From Solen grandis (lineage: Eukaryota > Mollusca > Bivalvia > Adapedonta > Solenidae), in the NCBI GenBank assembly GCA_021229015.1, contig CM037783.1, positions 10,301,324 to 10,365,323 on the forward strand: a DNA stretch of 64,000 nt, in the 5' to 3' direction. The position numbers and the translations under genes were made by a program. Within the stretch, counting starts at the first letter, position 1, and the number at the start of each line of letters is the position of its first letter. The notes under the pieces are model-generated. The model did not search any database, was not told where the DNA came from, and saw only the letters and a list, made by a program, of their open reading frames with translations. Below are positions 49,801 to 54,550 of this stretch, one piece after another.

Positions 49801-49875
49801 CCGCCACTCGCACTGCAGAACCAGCTCTTCTGGCTTGATGTTGATAACTGCATTACGACTGGATTTTGGAGGCAT
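10210..49875 (-). CDS. HINFP: Histone H4 transcription factor (zinc-finger protein HINFP/MIZF)
   Basis: Nine coding exons on the minus strand, in order: 49875-49704, 48190-47970, 46379-46274, 38880-38725, 16193-16116, 15783-15663, 13342-13204, 12191-12067 and 10817-10210. All have GT-AG borders and matching phases. The family is a nuclear C2H2 factor that in vertebrates binds the histone H4 promoter element and drives S-phase H4 transcription. The N-terminus MPP..., the order of about ten fingers, the phrases [15 protein letters not shown] and [17 protein letters not shown], and the post-finger motif [11 protein letters not shown]...[12 protein letters not shown] all match vertebrate HINFP. 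Predicted length is 574 residues if one base is skipped in the last exon, or 528 if the first in-frame stop is used (human about 517). The start ATG at 49875 lies five bases after an acceptor (TTTTAACAG), so a noncoding 5' exon lies further upstream and was not located. Confidence 0.95.
11011..11242. repeat. Short pearl/Helitron-like element
   Basis: Starts ACAAGAGGGCCATGATGG..CTCACCTGAG and ends with the hairpin CTTGAGCACTTTGTGCTCAG followed by GTGAGTTAAAAA. It has no tandem core, only one diverged unit. It lies in HINFP intron 8. Confidence 0.75.
11835..12010 (-). repeat. Possible tRNA-derived SINE fragment
   Basis: It shares an order of short blocks (CAATCCCTCT..GGGTTGaACtAGTAC...GTATGTTACCAC) with 27353-27545. 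Both contain a block that on the minus strand resembles a tRNA B box. Strongly diverged; class assignment is tentative. Confidence 0.35.
12067..12191 (-). CDS. HINFP: HINFP exon 8: finger 10
   Basis: Acceptor TCTTTTCCAG, then [20 protein letters not shown] and [16 protein letters not shown], ending AG|GTGAGA in phase 2. This directly follows finger 9 in vertebrate HINFP too, which supports skipping the minisatellite. Confidence 0.94.
12640..13289 (-). repeat. 86 bp exon-derived minisatellite
   Basis: Marker CTGACACCTG (plus strand) recurs at 12672, 12758, 12844, 12930, 13016, 13101, 13187 and 13273: spacing is 86 except one 85. On the minus strand each unit is the 3' 76 bases of HINFP exon 7 (finger [19 protein letters not shown]) followed by GTATGTACAG, the first 10 bases of its intron. 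The copy nearest the exon is the most exon-like; the distal copy is truncated. 86 is not a multiple of 3, so reading through changes frame every unit and meets TAA in the third. It most likely lies in intron 7 and is spliced out. Confidence 0.92.
13204..13342 (-). CDS. HINFP: HINFP exon 7: rest of finger 8 and finger 9
   Basis: Acceptor TTTTGCAG, then [15 protein letters not shown] and [27 protein letters not shown], ending phase 0 at CACCAG|GTATGT. The last 76 exon bases plus the first 10 intron bases are the source of the downstream 86 bp minisatellite. Only this first donor joins in frame to exon 8. Confidence 0.93.
13343..14004. other. HINFP intron 6, featureless part
   Basis: No gene or repeat recognised; short frames here lack supporting motifs. 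Confidence 0.4.
14005..14846. repeat. Dispersed element 'CAAGAGCTGTCTGTAAGAC' with internal units
   Basis: Three diverged units share 'GTTTCAAAtCAATAc.tC.AAGGgTTCAGTGAAAAA.GTGA' at about 14137, 14309 and 14475. The third is split by the MITE at 14499-14733. A partial copy occurs at 47030-47150. The end ATTCTTTGAA resembles that of the element at 24389-24912. Confidence 0.6.
14499..14733 (+). mobile_element. TTAA-flanked MITE, copy 2
   Basis: TTAA at 14495-14498 and 14734-14737. Removing it leaves ACCTTAAAGGATTCAGT, which lines up with the uninterrupted sister units ACCTCTAAGGGTTCAGT (14321 region) and TTTCAAAGGGTTCAGT. The empty site is thus preserved next door. Confidence 0.9.
14916..15080. 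repeat. Dispersed repeat, second copy of the 9993 family
   Basis: Contains AGGTGATTAATACCCCTGCA..CCACCTTGTCTTCAT; further short copies lie at 15541-15625 and 19019-19075. Confidence 0.5.
15158..15389 (+). mobile_element. TTAA-flanked MITE, copy 3 (diverged left end)
   Basis: TTAA at 15154-15157 and 15390-15393. The right half and central palindrome match the other copies, but the left 100 bases are altered (CCCTTTCTAGACCC..), perhaps a chimeric or older copy. Confidence 0.8.
15663..15783 (-). CDS. HINFP: HINFP exon 6: finger 7 and start of finger 8
   Basis: Acceptor GTGTTTCAG. Encodes [25 protein letters not shown] and YKCESCEY. Donor TACAG|GTGAGA is phase 2. Confidence 0.94.
16116..16193 (-). 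CDS. HINFP: HINFP exon 5: finger 6
   Basis: A small 78-base exon between acceptor CTTACAG and donor CATG|GTAACT, encoding [20 protein letters not shown] and RNH. Phases 1/1 join it to both neighbours. Confidence 0.94.
16420..17170. repeat. Degenerate tandem array, about 150-162 bp period
   Basis: The phrase CATCAATT.AAGGGCCATAA recurs near 16467, 16624, 16774, 16936 and 17097, with 'GGCTGGTTATCAAAAGGAA' between. It looks like an old pearl-like core without a recognisable closing hairpin, in HINFP intron 4. Confidence 0.6.
17171..19081. other. HINFP intron 4, featureless part
   Basis: No supported gene. The open frames near 17692-18030 and 18456-19030 show no family motif, repeat of exon structure or splice support. 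Confidence 0.4.
19082..19476. mobile_element. hAT-type MITE (CAGGG ends)
   Basis: Ends CAGGGCTTTTTTCAGG and its inverse CCTGAAAAAAGCCCTG, flanked on both sides by CCCTG (19077-19081 and 19477-19481 with one base offset tolerance). 395 bp, no transposase. CAGGG termini are typical of hAT elements. Confidence 0.7.
19477..24220. other. HINFP intron 4, scattered repeat fragments
   Basis: No gene supported. About 21660-21800 and 23862-24020 are two copies of a repeat with TCTGATCATGGT.TGCACTGTTCA and a conserved 'CAACTAATGGT.CAGT' block. 23150-23430 is paired with 39565-39830. Poly-T and poly-A runs of 15-22 bases occur near 23250 and 23640. Confidence 0.4.
24221..24912. repeat. Dispersed element 'ACAAGAGCTGTCAGAGGACAG'
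   Basis: A full-looking copy spans 24389-24912, preceded by a partial sister (24221-24380). It contains units ending TTGCATGCAAAACTTTAACC and ends ATTCTTTGAATAAGCT, loosely inverse to the AGCACGC.CAGCTATTCAAA near its head. The same element is the host of the nested cluster at 41175-46119. Confidence 0.7.
24913..26635. other. HINFP intron 4, no clear feature
   Basis: No gene supported. The minus-strand frame 26622-26398, just after the exon-like segment, starts beyond a stop and shows no recognised domain, but could be a frameshifted continuation. Confidence 0.35.
26636..26943 (-). CDS. Exon-like coding segment of unknown gene
   Basis: A 308-base open segment lies between a good acceptor (TATATTTTAG) and a donor (CACCCAG|GTAACA). 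It starts after one leading base and ends in phase 1. The product reads like a real protein ([17 protein letters not shown], then [20 protein letters not shown], then a Cys-rich [18 protein letters not shown]). I do not recognise the family. No partner exon was found nearby; it could be a pseudogene fragment, a retroelement piece, or an exon of another minus-strand gene in the HINFP intron. Confidence 0.4.
26944..29313. other. HINFP intron 4, no gene
   Basis: AT-rich DNA. 27353-27545 is a diverged SINE-like partner of 11835-12010. Confidence 0.35.
29318..29551 (+). mobile_element. TTAA-flanked MITE, copy 4
   Basis: TTAA at 29314-29317 and 29552-29555, with the same ends and central palindrome CAGCCTGCGAG..CTTGCAGGCTG as the other copies. 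Confidence 0.9.
29556..30691. other. HINFP intron 4, no feature
   Basis: Nothing supported apart from T-rich runs near 30545-30585. Confidence 0.35.
30692..32028. repeat. Pearl/Helitron-like element, about 160 bp cores
   Basis: Starts ACAAGAGGCCATATGGCC...CGCTCACAAGAG and ends with GCTCACGTTGAGTACATTGTGCTC..GTGAGCTAAAAA (split here by two variable bases). Core phrase 'AAGGGA(T/A)CAACTTTAT' recurs at 30831, 30988, 31151, 31318 and 31456. The last core is interrupted by a MITE (31490-31710). Confidence 0.75.
31490..31710 (+). mobile_element. MITE copy 5, TTAT target variant
   Basis: Same element, but flanked by TTAT on both sides (31486-31489 and 31711-31714) instead of TTAA. The sister core unit reads CAATTATGGGAGGCAGCCATGAGG, so the target was a natural TTAT in the array. 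It has lost about 10 bases compared with other copies. Confidence 0.88.
32397..35541 (+). CDS. Short-chain dehydrogenase/reductase, SDR9C type (HSD17B2-like)
   Basis: Five exons, 32397-32787, 33471-33683, 33924-34106, 34416-34553 and 35189-35541, all GT-AG and all joined in phase 1, give 425 residues. It is an NAD(P)-dependent oxidoreductase of the family holding 17-beta-hydroxysteroid dehydrogenase 2, retinol and 3-hydroxybutyrate dehydrogenases. Visible motifs are the cofactor loop TGCDSGIG (residues 130-137), NNAG (208-211), the catalytic-serine region NVASNS (257-262) and the catalytic pair Y273-x3-K277 (VYCASKSAL). Hydrophobic stretches near residues 52-62, 76-93 and 97-110 suggest a membrane-anchored N-terminus, probably ER, as in HSD17B2. 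An in-frame stop lies upstream of the chosen ATG. The first 25 residues contain a small duplication (ISWYVN twice), so Met41 is an alternative start. The substrate cannot be told. The gene is inside HINFP intron 4 on the opposite strand. Confidence 0.94.
32960..33190 (+). mobile_element. TTAA-flanked MITE, copy 6
   Basis: TTAA at 32956-32959 and 33191-33194. It lies in intron 1 of the dehydrogenase gene. Confidence 0.9.
34796..35028 (+). mobile_element. TTAA-flanked MITE, copy 7
   Basis: TTAA at 34792-34795 and 35029-35032. It lies in intron 4 of the dehydrogenase gene. The central hairpin GCCTGCGAGTAACTCGCAGGC is a perfect palindrome here apart from the pivot. Confidence 0.9.
35542..36457. 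other. Dehydrogenase 3' UTR and HINFP intron
   Basis: No other gene seen. No canonical AATAAA was found close after the stop codon, so the transcript end is undefined. Confidence 0.35.
36458..37196. mobile_element. TA-flanked non-autonomous DNA element
   Basis: TA on both sides (36456-36457 and 37197-37198). The left end CCGTACACACGGTCAGATAA and the inverted right end CCGTATACACCGGCAGATTA share 19 of the first 23 positions, and both continue into AGGC. TA target and inverted ends suggest a Tc1/mariner-type or related element without transposase. Confidence 0.65.
37199..38724. other. HINFP intron 4, no feature
   Basis: No gene supported. A roughly 150 bp motif ('AGCTAGGgAaCCAACTC.TGAGT.TGACAcAA') recurs loosely near 37797, 37905 and 38052, indicating an old tandem repeat. 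Confidence 0.35.
38725..38880 (-). CDS. HINFP: HINFP exon 4: fingers 4-5
   Basis: Acceptor CATGTACAG. Encodes [19 protein letters not shown] and then [19 protein letters not shown], the most conserved part of the family. The donor ACAG|GTTTGT is phase 1. The next exon is 22.5 kb away. Confidence 0.94.
38919..38998. repeat. Two-copy 41 bp tandem duplication
   Basis: The sequence AATTTCCTGAAGATTAAGCA with poly-T flank occurs twice in direct succession just upstream of HINFP exon 4. Confidence 0.7.
39130..39365 (-). repeat. SINE-like dispersed repeat
   Basis: Shares CGACAGTATTTCAGTCATAT..CGTCCAGCTAATTAC with 8725-8815. On the minus strand it has GAGTTCGAGTCCCAGCAGGG, close to a tRNA B box, so a tRNA-derived SINE in reverse orientation is plausible. 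No A box or full tRNA fold was found. Confidence 0.4.
39565..39830. repeat. Dispersed repeat, partner of 23150-23430
   Basis: Both have AAATTCTTCCCT..AAAAC.AGGACAC.GGTA.AATAA, then GAAAGTTCCATA and TTTTTACCAAA in the same order and orientation. Class unknown. Confidence 0.6.
39846..40831. mobile_element. TA-flanked element with TTTCGTGGGG ends
   Basis: TA at 39844-39845 and 40832-40833. The left end CTGTAAAATCATAATATTTC then GTGGGG is inverse to the right end CCCCACGAAATAAAATGATTTCACAG (shown here in two parts: CCCCACGAAA and TGATTTCACAG). 986 bp with no transposase frame; internal blocks CCACGAATT recur. Mariner-type target site. Confidence 0.65.
40834..41174. other. HINFP intron 3, no feature
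   Basis: No gene or recognised repeat. Confidence 0.35.
41804..41903. other. Assembly gap (100 N)
   Basis: Exactly 100 N, the usual placeholder for a gap of unknown size, falling inside a tandem-core array. Confidence 0.98.
42727..42784. repeat. ACGC/ACGG microsatellite
   Basis: Interspersed (GGACGCACGCAC) units at the 3' side of element B. Equivalent tracts lie at about 44013-44055 and 45835-45885 in the two sister elements. Confidence 0.85.
43171..44110. mobile_element. Pearl/Helitron-like element C
   Basis: Same head and tail as element B. Core units at 43584 and 43749 (165 bp) plus a partial copy. Ends ATGAGCACGTTGTGCTCAGG then TGAGCTAAAA. Confidence 0.85.
44111..44208. repeat. 34 bp triplicated spacer
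   Basis: Three copies of a unit containing ATCTCACCAGCTGGTTGGTA, starting near 44114, 44148 and 44182, lie between elements C and D. Confidence 0.8.
44209..45939. mobile_element. Pearl/Helitron-like element D, five 165 bp cores
   Basis: Head ACAAGAGGGCCAAGATGG. Core units with CTATGATTTG at 44909, 45074, 45238, 45403 and 45568 (one unit 164 bp). Microsatellite, then TTGAGCACTTCGTGCTCAGG and TGAGCTAAAA. About 44340-44815 does not match elements B or C and may be an older insertion or captured DNA. Confidence 0.85.
46274..46379 (-). CDS. HINFP: HINFP exon 3: rest of finger 3, start of finger 4
   Basis: The acceptor is TATTAATAG, giving [16 protein letters not shown]. This restores exactly 12 residues between the second cysteine and first histidine of finger 3. 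The nearby alternative AGs give either an immediate stop or a finger that is too short. Ends at GAAG|GTATGT after CKCFWE. Confidence 0.9.
46512..46735 (+). mobile_element. TTAA-flanked MITE, copy 8
   Basis: TTAA at 46508-46511 and 46736-46739. The left end lacks the ATATAGAC piece. It lies in HINFP intron 2, 132 bases from exon 3. Confidence 0.9.
47190..47800. repeat. Degenerate 'GGGCTGAATG(T/A)AGATAAACA' repeat
   Basis: Irregular copies of GGCTGAATGtAGATAaACA at 47205-47345 and 47700-47790 flank a segment (about 47370-47700) with CCCCCGCCGAATG at its left and CCCCCGCCGCCTTTGGCGGG at its right, probably an inserted element. Confidence 0.6.
47970..48190 (-). CDS. HINFP: HINFP exon 2: finger 2 and start of finger 3
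   Basis: Acceptor ATTTTCAG. Encodes FSCHWREC...HVYFH (finger 2, x13 spacing), the conserved linker [10 protein letters not shown], and the two cysteines of finger 3 (CGWEHC). Ends in phase 0 at CAT|GTAAGT. Confidence 0.93.
48408..49415. mobile_element. Pearl/Helitron-like element with roughly 320 bp units
   Basis: Head ACAAGAGAGCAATAGAGGCC..CGTTCACCTGAG, units with GGTTACcCAAGG.ACATCTGTAC at 48451, 48771 and 49097 (320 and 326 bp), tail CATGAGCACATCATGCTCATG then TGAGCTAAAAA (tail given in two overlapping pieces: CATGAGCACATCATGCTC and ATGTGAGCTAAAAA). Located in HINFP intron 1. Confidence 0.8.
49704..49875 (-). CDS. HINFP: HINFP exon 1 (coding): start and finger 1
   Basis: Begins [10 protein letters not shown] and encodes the first finger C-EWRD-C-x12-H-VTD-H. 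It ends phase 1 at donor GATGATG|GTAAGG. Confidence 0.93.
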
Positions 49876-50512
49876 GATCCCTGTTAAAAGAGATTTGCAT
49901 GGGTGTAAAATACCTAAAATTATCACACTCTCAAACCCCCCACCTCCACTGCCTAGCCCATCTAGAGCTTGAGATAGTAAAATCAAGAAAAGTACAAAGA
50001 AATAAATTATATACTGATTTTTCATTCACCCTGGCCTGCACTAATTTTCAGAAGCCAGGGTCCACGGGCAAGTGGAATTTTACACCCTTAATTTGTGATT
50101 GCTTGTATATACCTTTCCTTTTGACAGAACTAGCATTAAAGCGAAAGCATTTGAAAGCTGATAAAAGAATATGAACTATCAGTATGAACATTTACATTAC
50201 ATTATACATTTCTACCTTACAGGCTCAGCACTGGGCACAATTTTCCCAGTACTTAATTCCCTGGTGTCAAAGTTTAAGAGCAGGGAAGTCAGGATCAGCA
50301 GCTGAAATGTTTTTAACAGGAGGGGAAAAGTTTACTCCCTGTGTATACATATGTGGGTCATCATCATCATAATCTCTAGTAATCGCCTCACTCTTAGAGT
50401 ATACTTGCAATGAAGCTAAAACTTTGTACATGCACAGCAGTTTGGCATACTTTTTACAGCTAAAATTGTCTTTTTACATAGGGTAAAAATAGGTTAAAAA
50501 CGATGGCTACAT
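49876..50512. other. HINFP: HINFP 5' side, acceptor for a noncoding exon
   Basis: Just upstream of the start codon, on the minus strand, is CTCTTTTAACAG|GGATC-ATG, a good 3' splice site, so the 5' UTR continues in an unlocated upstream exon. Nothing else recognised here. Confidence 0.45.
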
Positions 50513-50785
50513 CTAGTGAGTTGCTGTGTGGGAGGCCATGGCCGATCTGAAGCTTTCTAGAGTCGGCTGGTCCACCACCATCTGAGGAAGGCGATTCCCT
50601 AAGACAATGGCTGCAGGGAAGAAGCTGTTTTGATAGACAGATTTACAAACTGGTAACTGGCAGAGCTGTTGGGTGTTTCCTCTTGTTGATCTGGCCTGAC
50701 GGAGAGGTTGATCAGGTATTATCAACATGGATGTTTTGCATCTTGTATAGCAGGTTCGACATTAAGGCTCGACCAAACAACATTC
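50513..50785 (-). mobile_element. LINE reverse-transcriptase C-terminal remnant
   Basis: Minus-strand translation has QNSFFPAAIVLGNRLP then VVDQPTLESFRSAMASH, the 'SFFPRTI..WN.LP..VV.A.TL..F...L' end found at the C-terminus of Jockey/CR1-type LINE ORF2 proteins. The rest of the element is missing; non-functional. Confidence 0.65.
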
Positions 50786-51539
50786 ACTGGTAGCCTGTTA
50801 GTCCAGTCCAGCTAGGTCCTAGGCTAACACGACCAGCTGGTTGTGTTCTAAAGTGGTCAAAATTCGCAGACATTTTATCTACTGACACATCAAAAGCACA
50901 AAAATAACTGTAATGGCCAAACTATTGAGCCTTGTTGAAACAGTTTCTCGGAAAACCCGTGTATGCTATATTTAGCGGCATTTTCAGTAACAAACTTGAC
51001 ATGCGTTCACTCATTGGTTTGTGTTTTCAGAACGAAGCTTTTTCCCCCCACGCACTTGCCAAGTTCAGTGTCATAATATTAAGCTAAGAATGCTTATTTA
51101 TTCGTCTAACTTTTCATCTTATAATGTTTACAGAATCTTTGTATTATAATGAATAAAATTTAATTTAAAAATGCTAGAGATGCATTAACTTGCAAGTTAA
51201 TGAATGAATGCTAATCTCTTTATTATGCTGGGATCCCATGTATAACGACAATAGACCTTTTTACGATTTGTTTTTACTGCAATGTGCAGCCTATATGTAA
51301 AATGTCAAATAGTCTTTTCATTCGACAAAAAAAACAATGTCAGTAATGAACGAAAAATGTAAAGAGGAATCAAAGAAACTGTATGAATAGATGACAGGAA
51401 ACAGATCGTTTTGCTTTTAATGGAATTGCTTGAAAATCATTAAACATTAAACATTATCCGGAACTCGCATACATGGGGATTTCCATGTAAGTACAATCAA
51501 GCTGTTCCAATATATAGAAAGAAGTGCAGAGGAGTTGGC
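50786..51539. other. Intergenic, no feature
   Basis: No gene or repeat recognised. Confidence 0.35.
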
Positions 51540-52419
51540 CTAATCTCTACTGAGATCCGCTCCGGTTATATTTTTCGTTCTGGCCTCCGCTGGATCTCTA
51601 CCCAACCCTTATATAAAAGCTTCGGGAAATTTACACCGATACCCCCTAACTCGTTTCGGCCGTTCAAATCGATTGTTTTCGGATGCACACCTAAAAATCC
51701 ACGCATGTCTAGTAAGAAGACATATTTTTGCTTTCCATTTCATACAACACCATTGTCTTAGCTTGCCGATTTCATGAAATACGGTGACAGAAAACACCAA
51801 ACCGCTCACCTCATAGTTTTAACCAGACACTTTATAAATATTGATCACGTGACTAGTGGCGAAACAGTTTAAACTACAGCTCCGTTCAGTTACGACTGTT
51901 CAACAGCGAAAGGTAAATGCTCTTTGCCAATAAGTCGGCCCTGGCAAAGTCAAAGAAATTTTGCTGTATAAAACGATTTTTCAAAAGAAAGTTTATGTGA
52001 AATACGTTCTATTTACTTAATAGATCGAGAAAACCACACACCGCTCTGTACCGCATAACCCGCGAATTGAACCTAACTGTAGTTATCCAATCACGGATTA
52101 GTCACGTGATAACCATCGCATGTAAACAATATGGCCGTTTAAACGGCGAGTTTGGAGGTTTCGTAAGTCTGTAGCTGTAAAACTGGTGAAATCGGTAAGC
52201 TAAGGCAATGATGTTGAATGAAAGGGAAAGAAAAATATATCTTCTTACTAGACATGCGTGGATTTTTAGGTGTGCATCCGAAAACAATCGCTTTGAACAG
52301 CCGAAACGAGTTAGGGGTATCGGTGTAAATTTCCCGAAGCTTTTATATACGGGTTGGGTAGAGATCCAGCGGAGGCCAGAACGAAAAATATAACCGGAGC
52401 GGATCTCAGTAGAGATTAG
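51540..52419. repeat. 880 bp long inverted repeat with unique core
   Basis: The left arm (about 51540-51775) is the reverse complement of the right arm (about 52184-52419); the outer 60 bases differ at one position and the next 70 at four. Arms end CTAATCTCTACTGAGATCC / GGATCTCAGTAGAGATTAG and are bordered by AGTTGG on both sides (51533-51538 and 52420-52425), a possible target duplication. The 410 bp core has GATCACGTGACTAG on the left and AGTCACGTGATAAC on the right, plus two GTTTAAAC-like sites, so the core is itself partly symmetrical. It could be a foldback or Mutator-like element, or a duplicated divergent promoter near the HINFP 5' end. Confidence 0.8.
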
Positions 52420-53152
52420 AGTTGGGCAAGGATCCTTTTTTGTGTAGTCCAGTTCCTTTATATTTCATAACAAAAATTTACCACCATGAACAAAGTTATC
52501 AGCAGTCTTGCATTTTGCTGTCAATTAAAGGTAATTCATATTGTTTTCTGGGGATGGTTGAAATAGAAGTATATTCATAGACTGATATCCGGATCTGTAA
52601 TAGATGATGGGTGTTTATCAAGTCCCGCCATATTTGATGTCTTCTATCGCGTCCGTGTCAAGGTTGCGCATCTTTAGACAACTGTCTGCTTTTGTACTAG
52701 AATAAAACACGATCTTAATGTATTTTATCAACTATATGCAAGCTGATCTAATAAAAGCTTAAAATTACCTCTATATTTGTTATTTGCTTCCCTTTATCAA
52801 CATTTGCTTTCCCGCTGATTGTCTATTTAATGCGCATGCCTATGAAAGGTAAAATGGGAAAGTTTATGTTACGGCGAAAAATAGAACTCAATGACATGTC
52901 CTTAGAGAATTTTTTTTAATTACAACGGAAAGTGACGTCACGAACATTATTACGTCGCATATAGACGTTCTTTTGTTATGAATTTTGAAATACTTATACA
53001 GCACCGTTCGAAATATCAAGTAAAACAGTGTATCCATTAACAAATAATATAGACATATTCAACAATATAATATGTGCTGCATATATGTCTTTGCAAATAA
53101 TAAACAACTAACAATTAACAAAAGTTGAATTAGTCGGCGTAATCTTAAATCA
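52420..53152. other. Intergenic, no feature
   Basis: No gene recognised. Confidence 0.35.
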
Positions 53153-53248
53153 CAATCTGATTAAAATCAGCTCCTTGCTGACGCTACGTAAACTACGCTA
53201 CAGCGTAGCATAGCGAAGTGACGTTAGGAGCTGATTTTAATCAGATTG
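53153..53248. repeat. 96 bp hairpin with perfect 23 bp arms
   Basis: Arms 53153-53175 (CAATCTGATTAAAATCAGC...) and 53226-53248 are perfect reverse complements. The 50-base loop is itself palindromic (CTACGCTACAGCGTAG). Possibly a tiny foldback element or a structured RNA. Confidence 0.75.
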
Positions 53249-53934
53249 AACGCCATCAATGACCGGACTGTGAACGACTCAGACTATTTGTAATCTAGCT
53301 TACACCAAGAAAATAGCTCCAAACAATAGCTGAATACAAAATTTTGCAAACATTATCAACAAAACAATGCATTATACATATTTTCAATCACAGTTAGTTG
53401 CATCAAATTAATTTAATCCAGCTGTTTGAGTTCAACACAATATGCACGCGCGTTACGCTGAGTTGTAAAGTAAAATTATTCAGCCAAAAGTTTTAGACCA
53501 TTTTACCAAAGGATCGGCAATATCCGGTACATTTCGCTGATTTACATTGGCCAATCAGTGACTGGGGGGAAAATCGCAAGTTTATGTTTATTTCCCATTG
53601 AACAATGTGTGAAATTTTACACCAGCATGTAGGTTATGTCTTCGGGAAGTTTATGTCAGTTTAATTTGTGTCTCATTTCGAAGTGAAATGGTTTATATGT
53701 AATGTGTTAAGTATAAAAAAATACGCGATGTTTATACGGAACCGGAATTATTGTCATATAATCGAACTTGTACAAATATTAAATTGTTGTATTAAATTTT
53801 TCGGCTAACGTTCACGCCTTCATCAAGAGAACCGTAATAAAATGTAAACAAATGACGATGGTGACGTCATCTTCATTTAATGTCAGCGGAAAATATGCAA
53901 ACAATAGCGTATTGATTGTAATGTATATCCTGTA
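53249..53934. other. Intergenic, no feature
   Basis: One CRE-like TGACGTCA is present near 53862; no gene attached to it was found. Confidence 0.3.
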
Positions 53935-54550
53935 AGTACCTATTATCGTGGGTCTAAGCTTTAACAACTAAATCAAGAACTGTATTTTATATCAAGGAAG
54001 AATATAGGATTATTCAATATAATTATCGTTCAATGTAAATCGGTGAAGAAAATATTGATTGTATTATCTTTAATAACCCTTTAAAAATGTCCCTAAATGA
54101 TAAAGGGGGTGCCGCCATTTTTATTGTCTCAATTAAGGTACCCGATTATCGTGGTACAGCATATTTTTTTCTTGAAAGCAATGAAAAAACATTTTCTGAA
54201 AAAAAAAAAAAATATCAACATTACCCTTCTTCTGTCAAATAATAGATGCTTTTAAAGTTTCTGATTCTTTATTTTGATTTTCTATGGTCTTTTTCGAGGT
54301 AGGGGTAGCAAAGTGGTAAATTCATATCGTAAATTCATATCGTATTTACTAAATATCAAAAAATAATTCCAGTAAGTCATGTCACACCAACCAAGTTTAC
54401 AAACCTGATTTATTTTGTAGTGATCATAGTTGTGGTGCAAGTTTTAGCTATTTTAAATGTAACCCTAACCCCAACCCCTAACCCCTAACCCTAACCCTAA
54501 CCCCTAACCCTAACCCTAATATACTGGATTACCATGATAATAGGTACCCC
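53935..54550. repeat. Possible element around a telomere-like tract
   Basis: TACCTATTATCGTGG near 53939 and CCATGATAATAGGTA near 54532 are inverted, with one mismatch. A further copy, GATTATCGTGGTAC, lies near 54144. The enclosed 600 bp contains the CCCTAA tract. Confidence 0.4.
54460..54519. repeat. Interstitial telomere-like repeat
   Basis: About 60 bases of CCCTAA units mixed with CCCCTAA, on the plus strand. TTAGGG is the molluscan telomere repeat, so this is a short interstitial tract. Confidence 0.85.

Noticed and set aside
54460..54519. Chromosome end
   Set aside because: Only about 60 bases of telomere-like repeat with ordinary sequence and genes on both sides.
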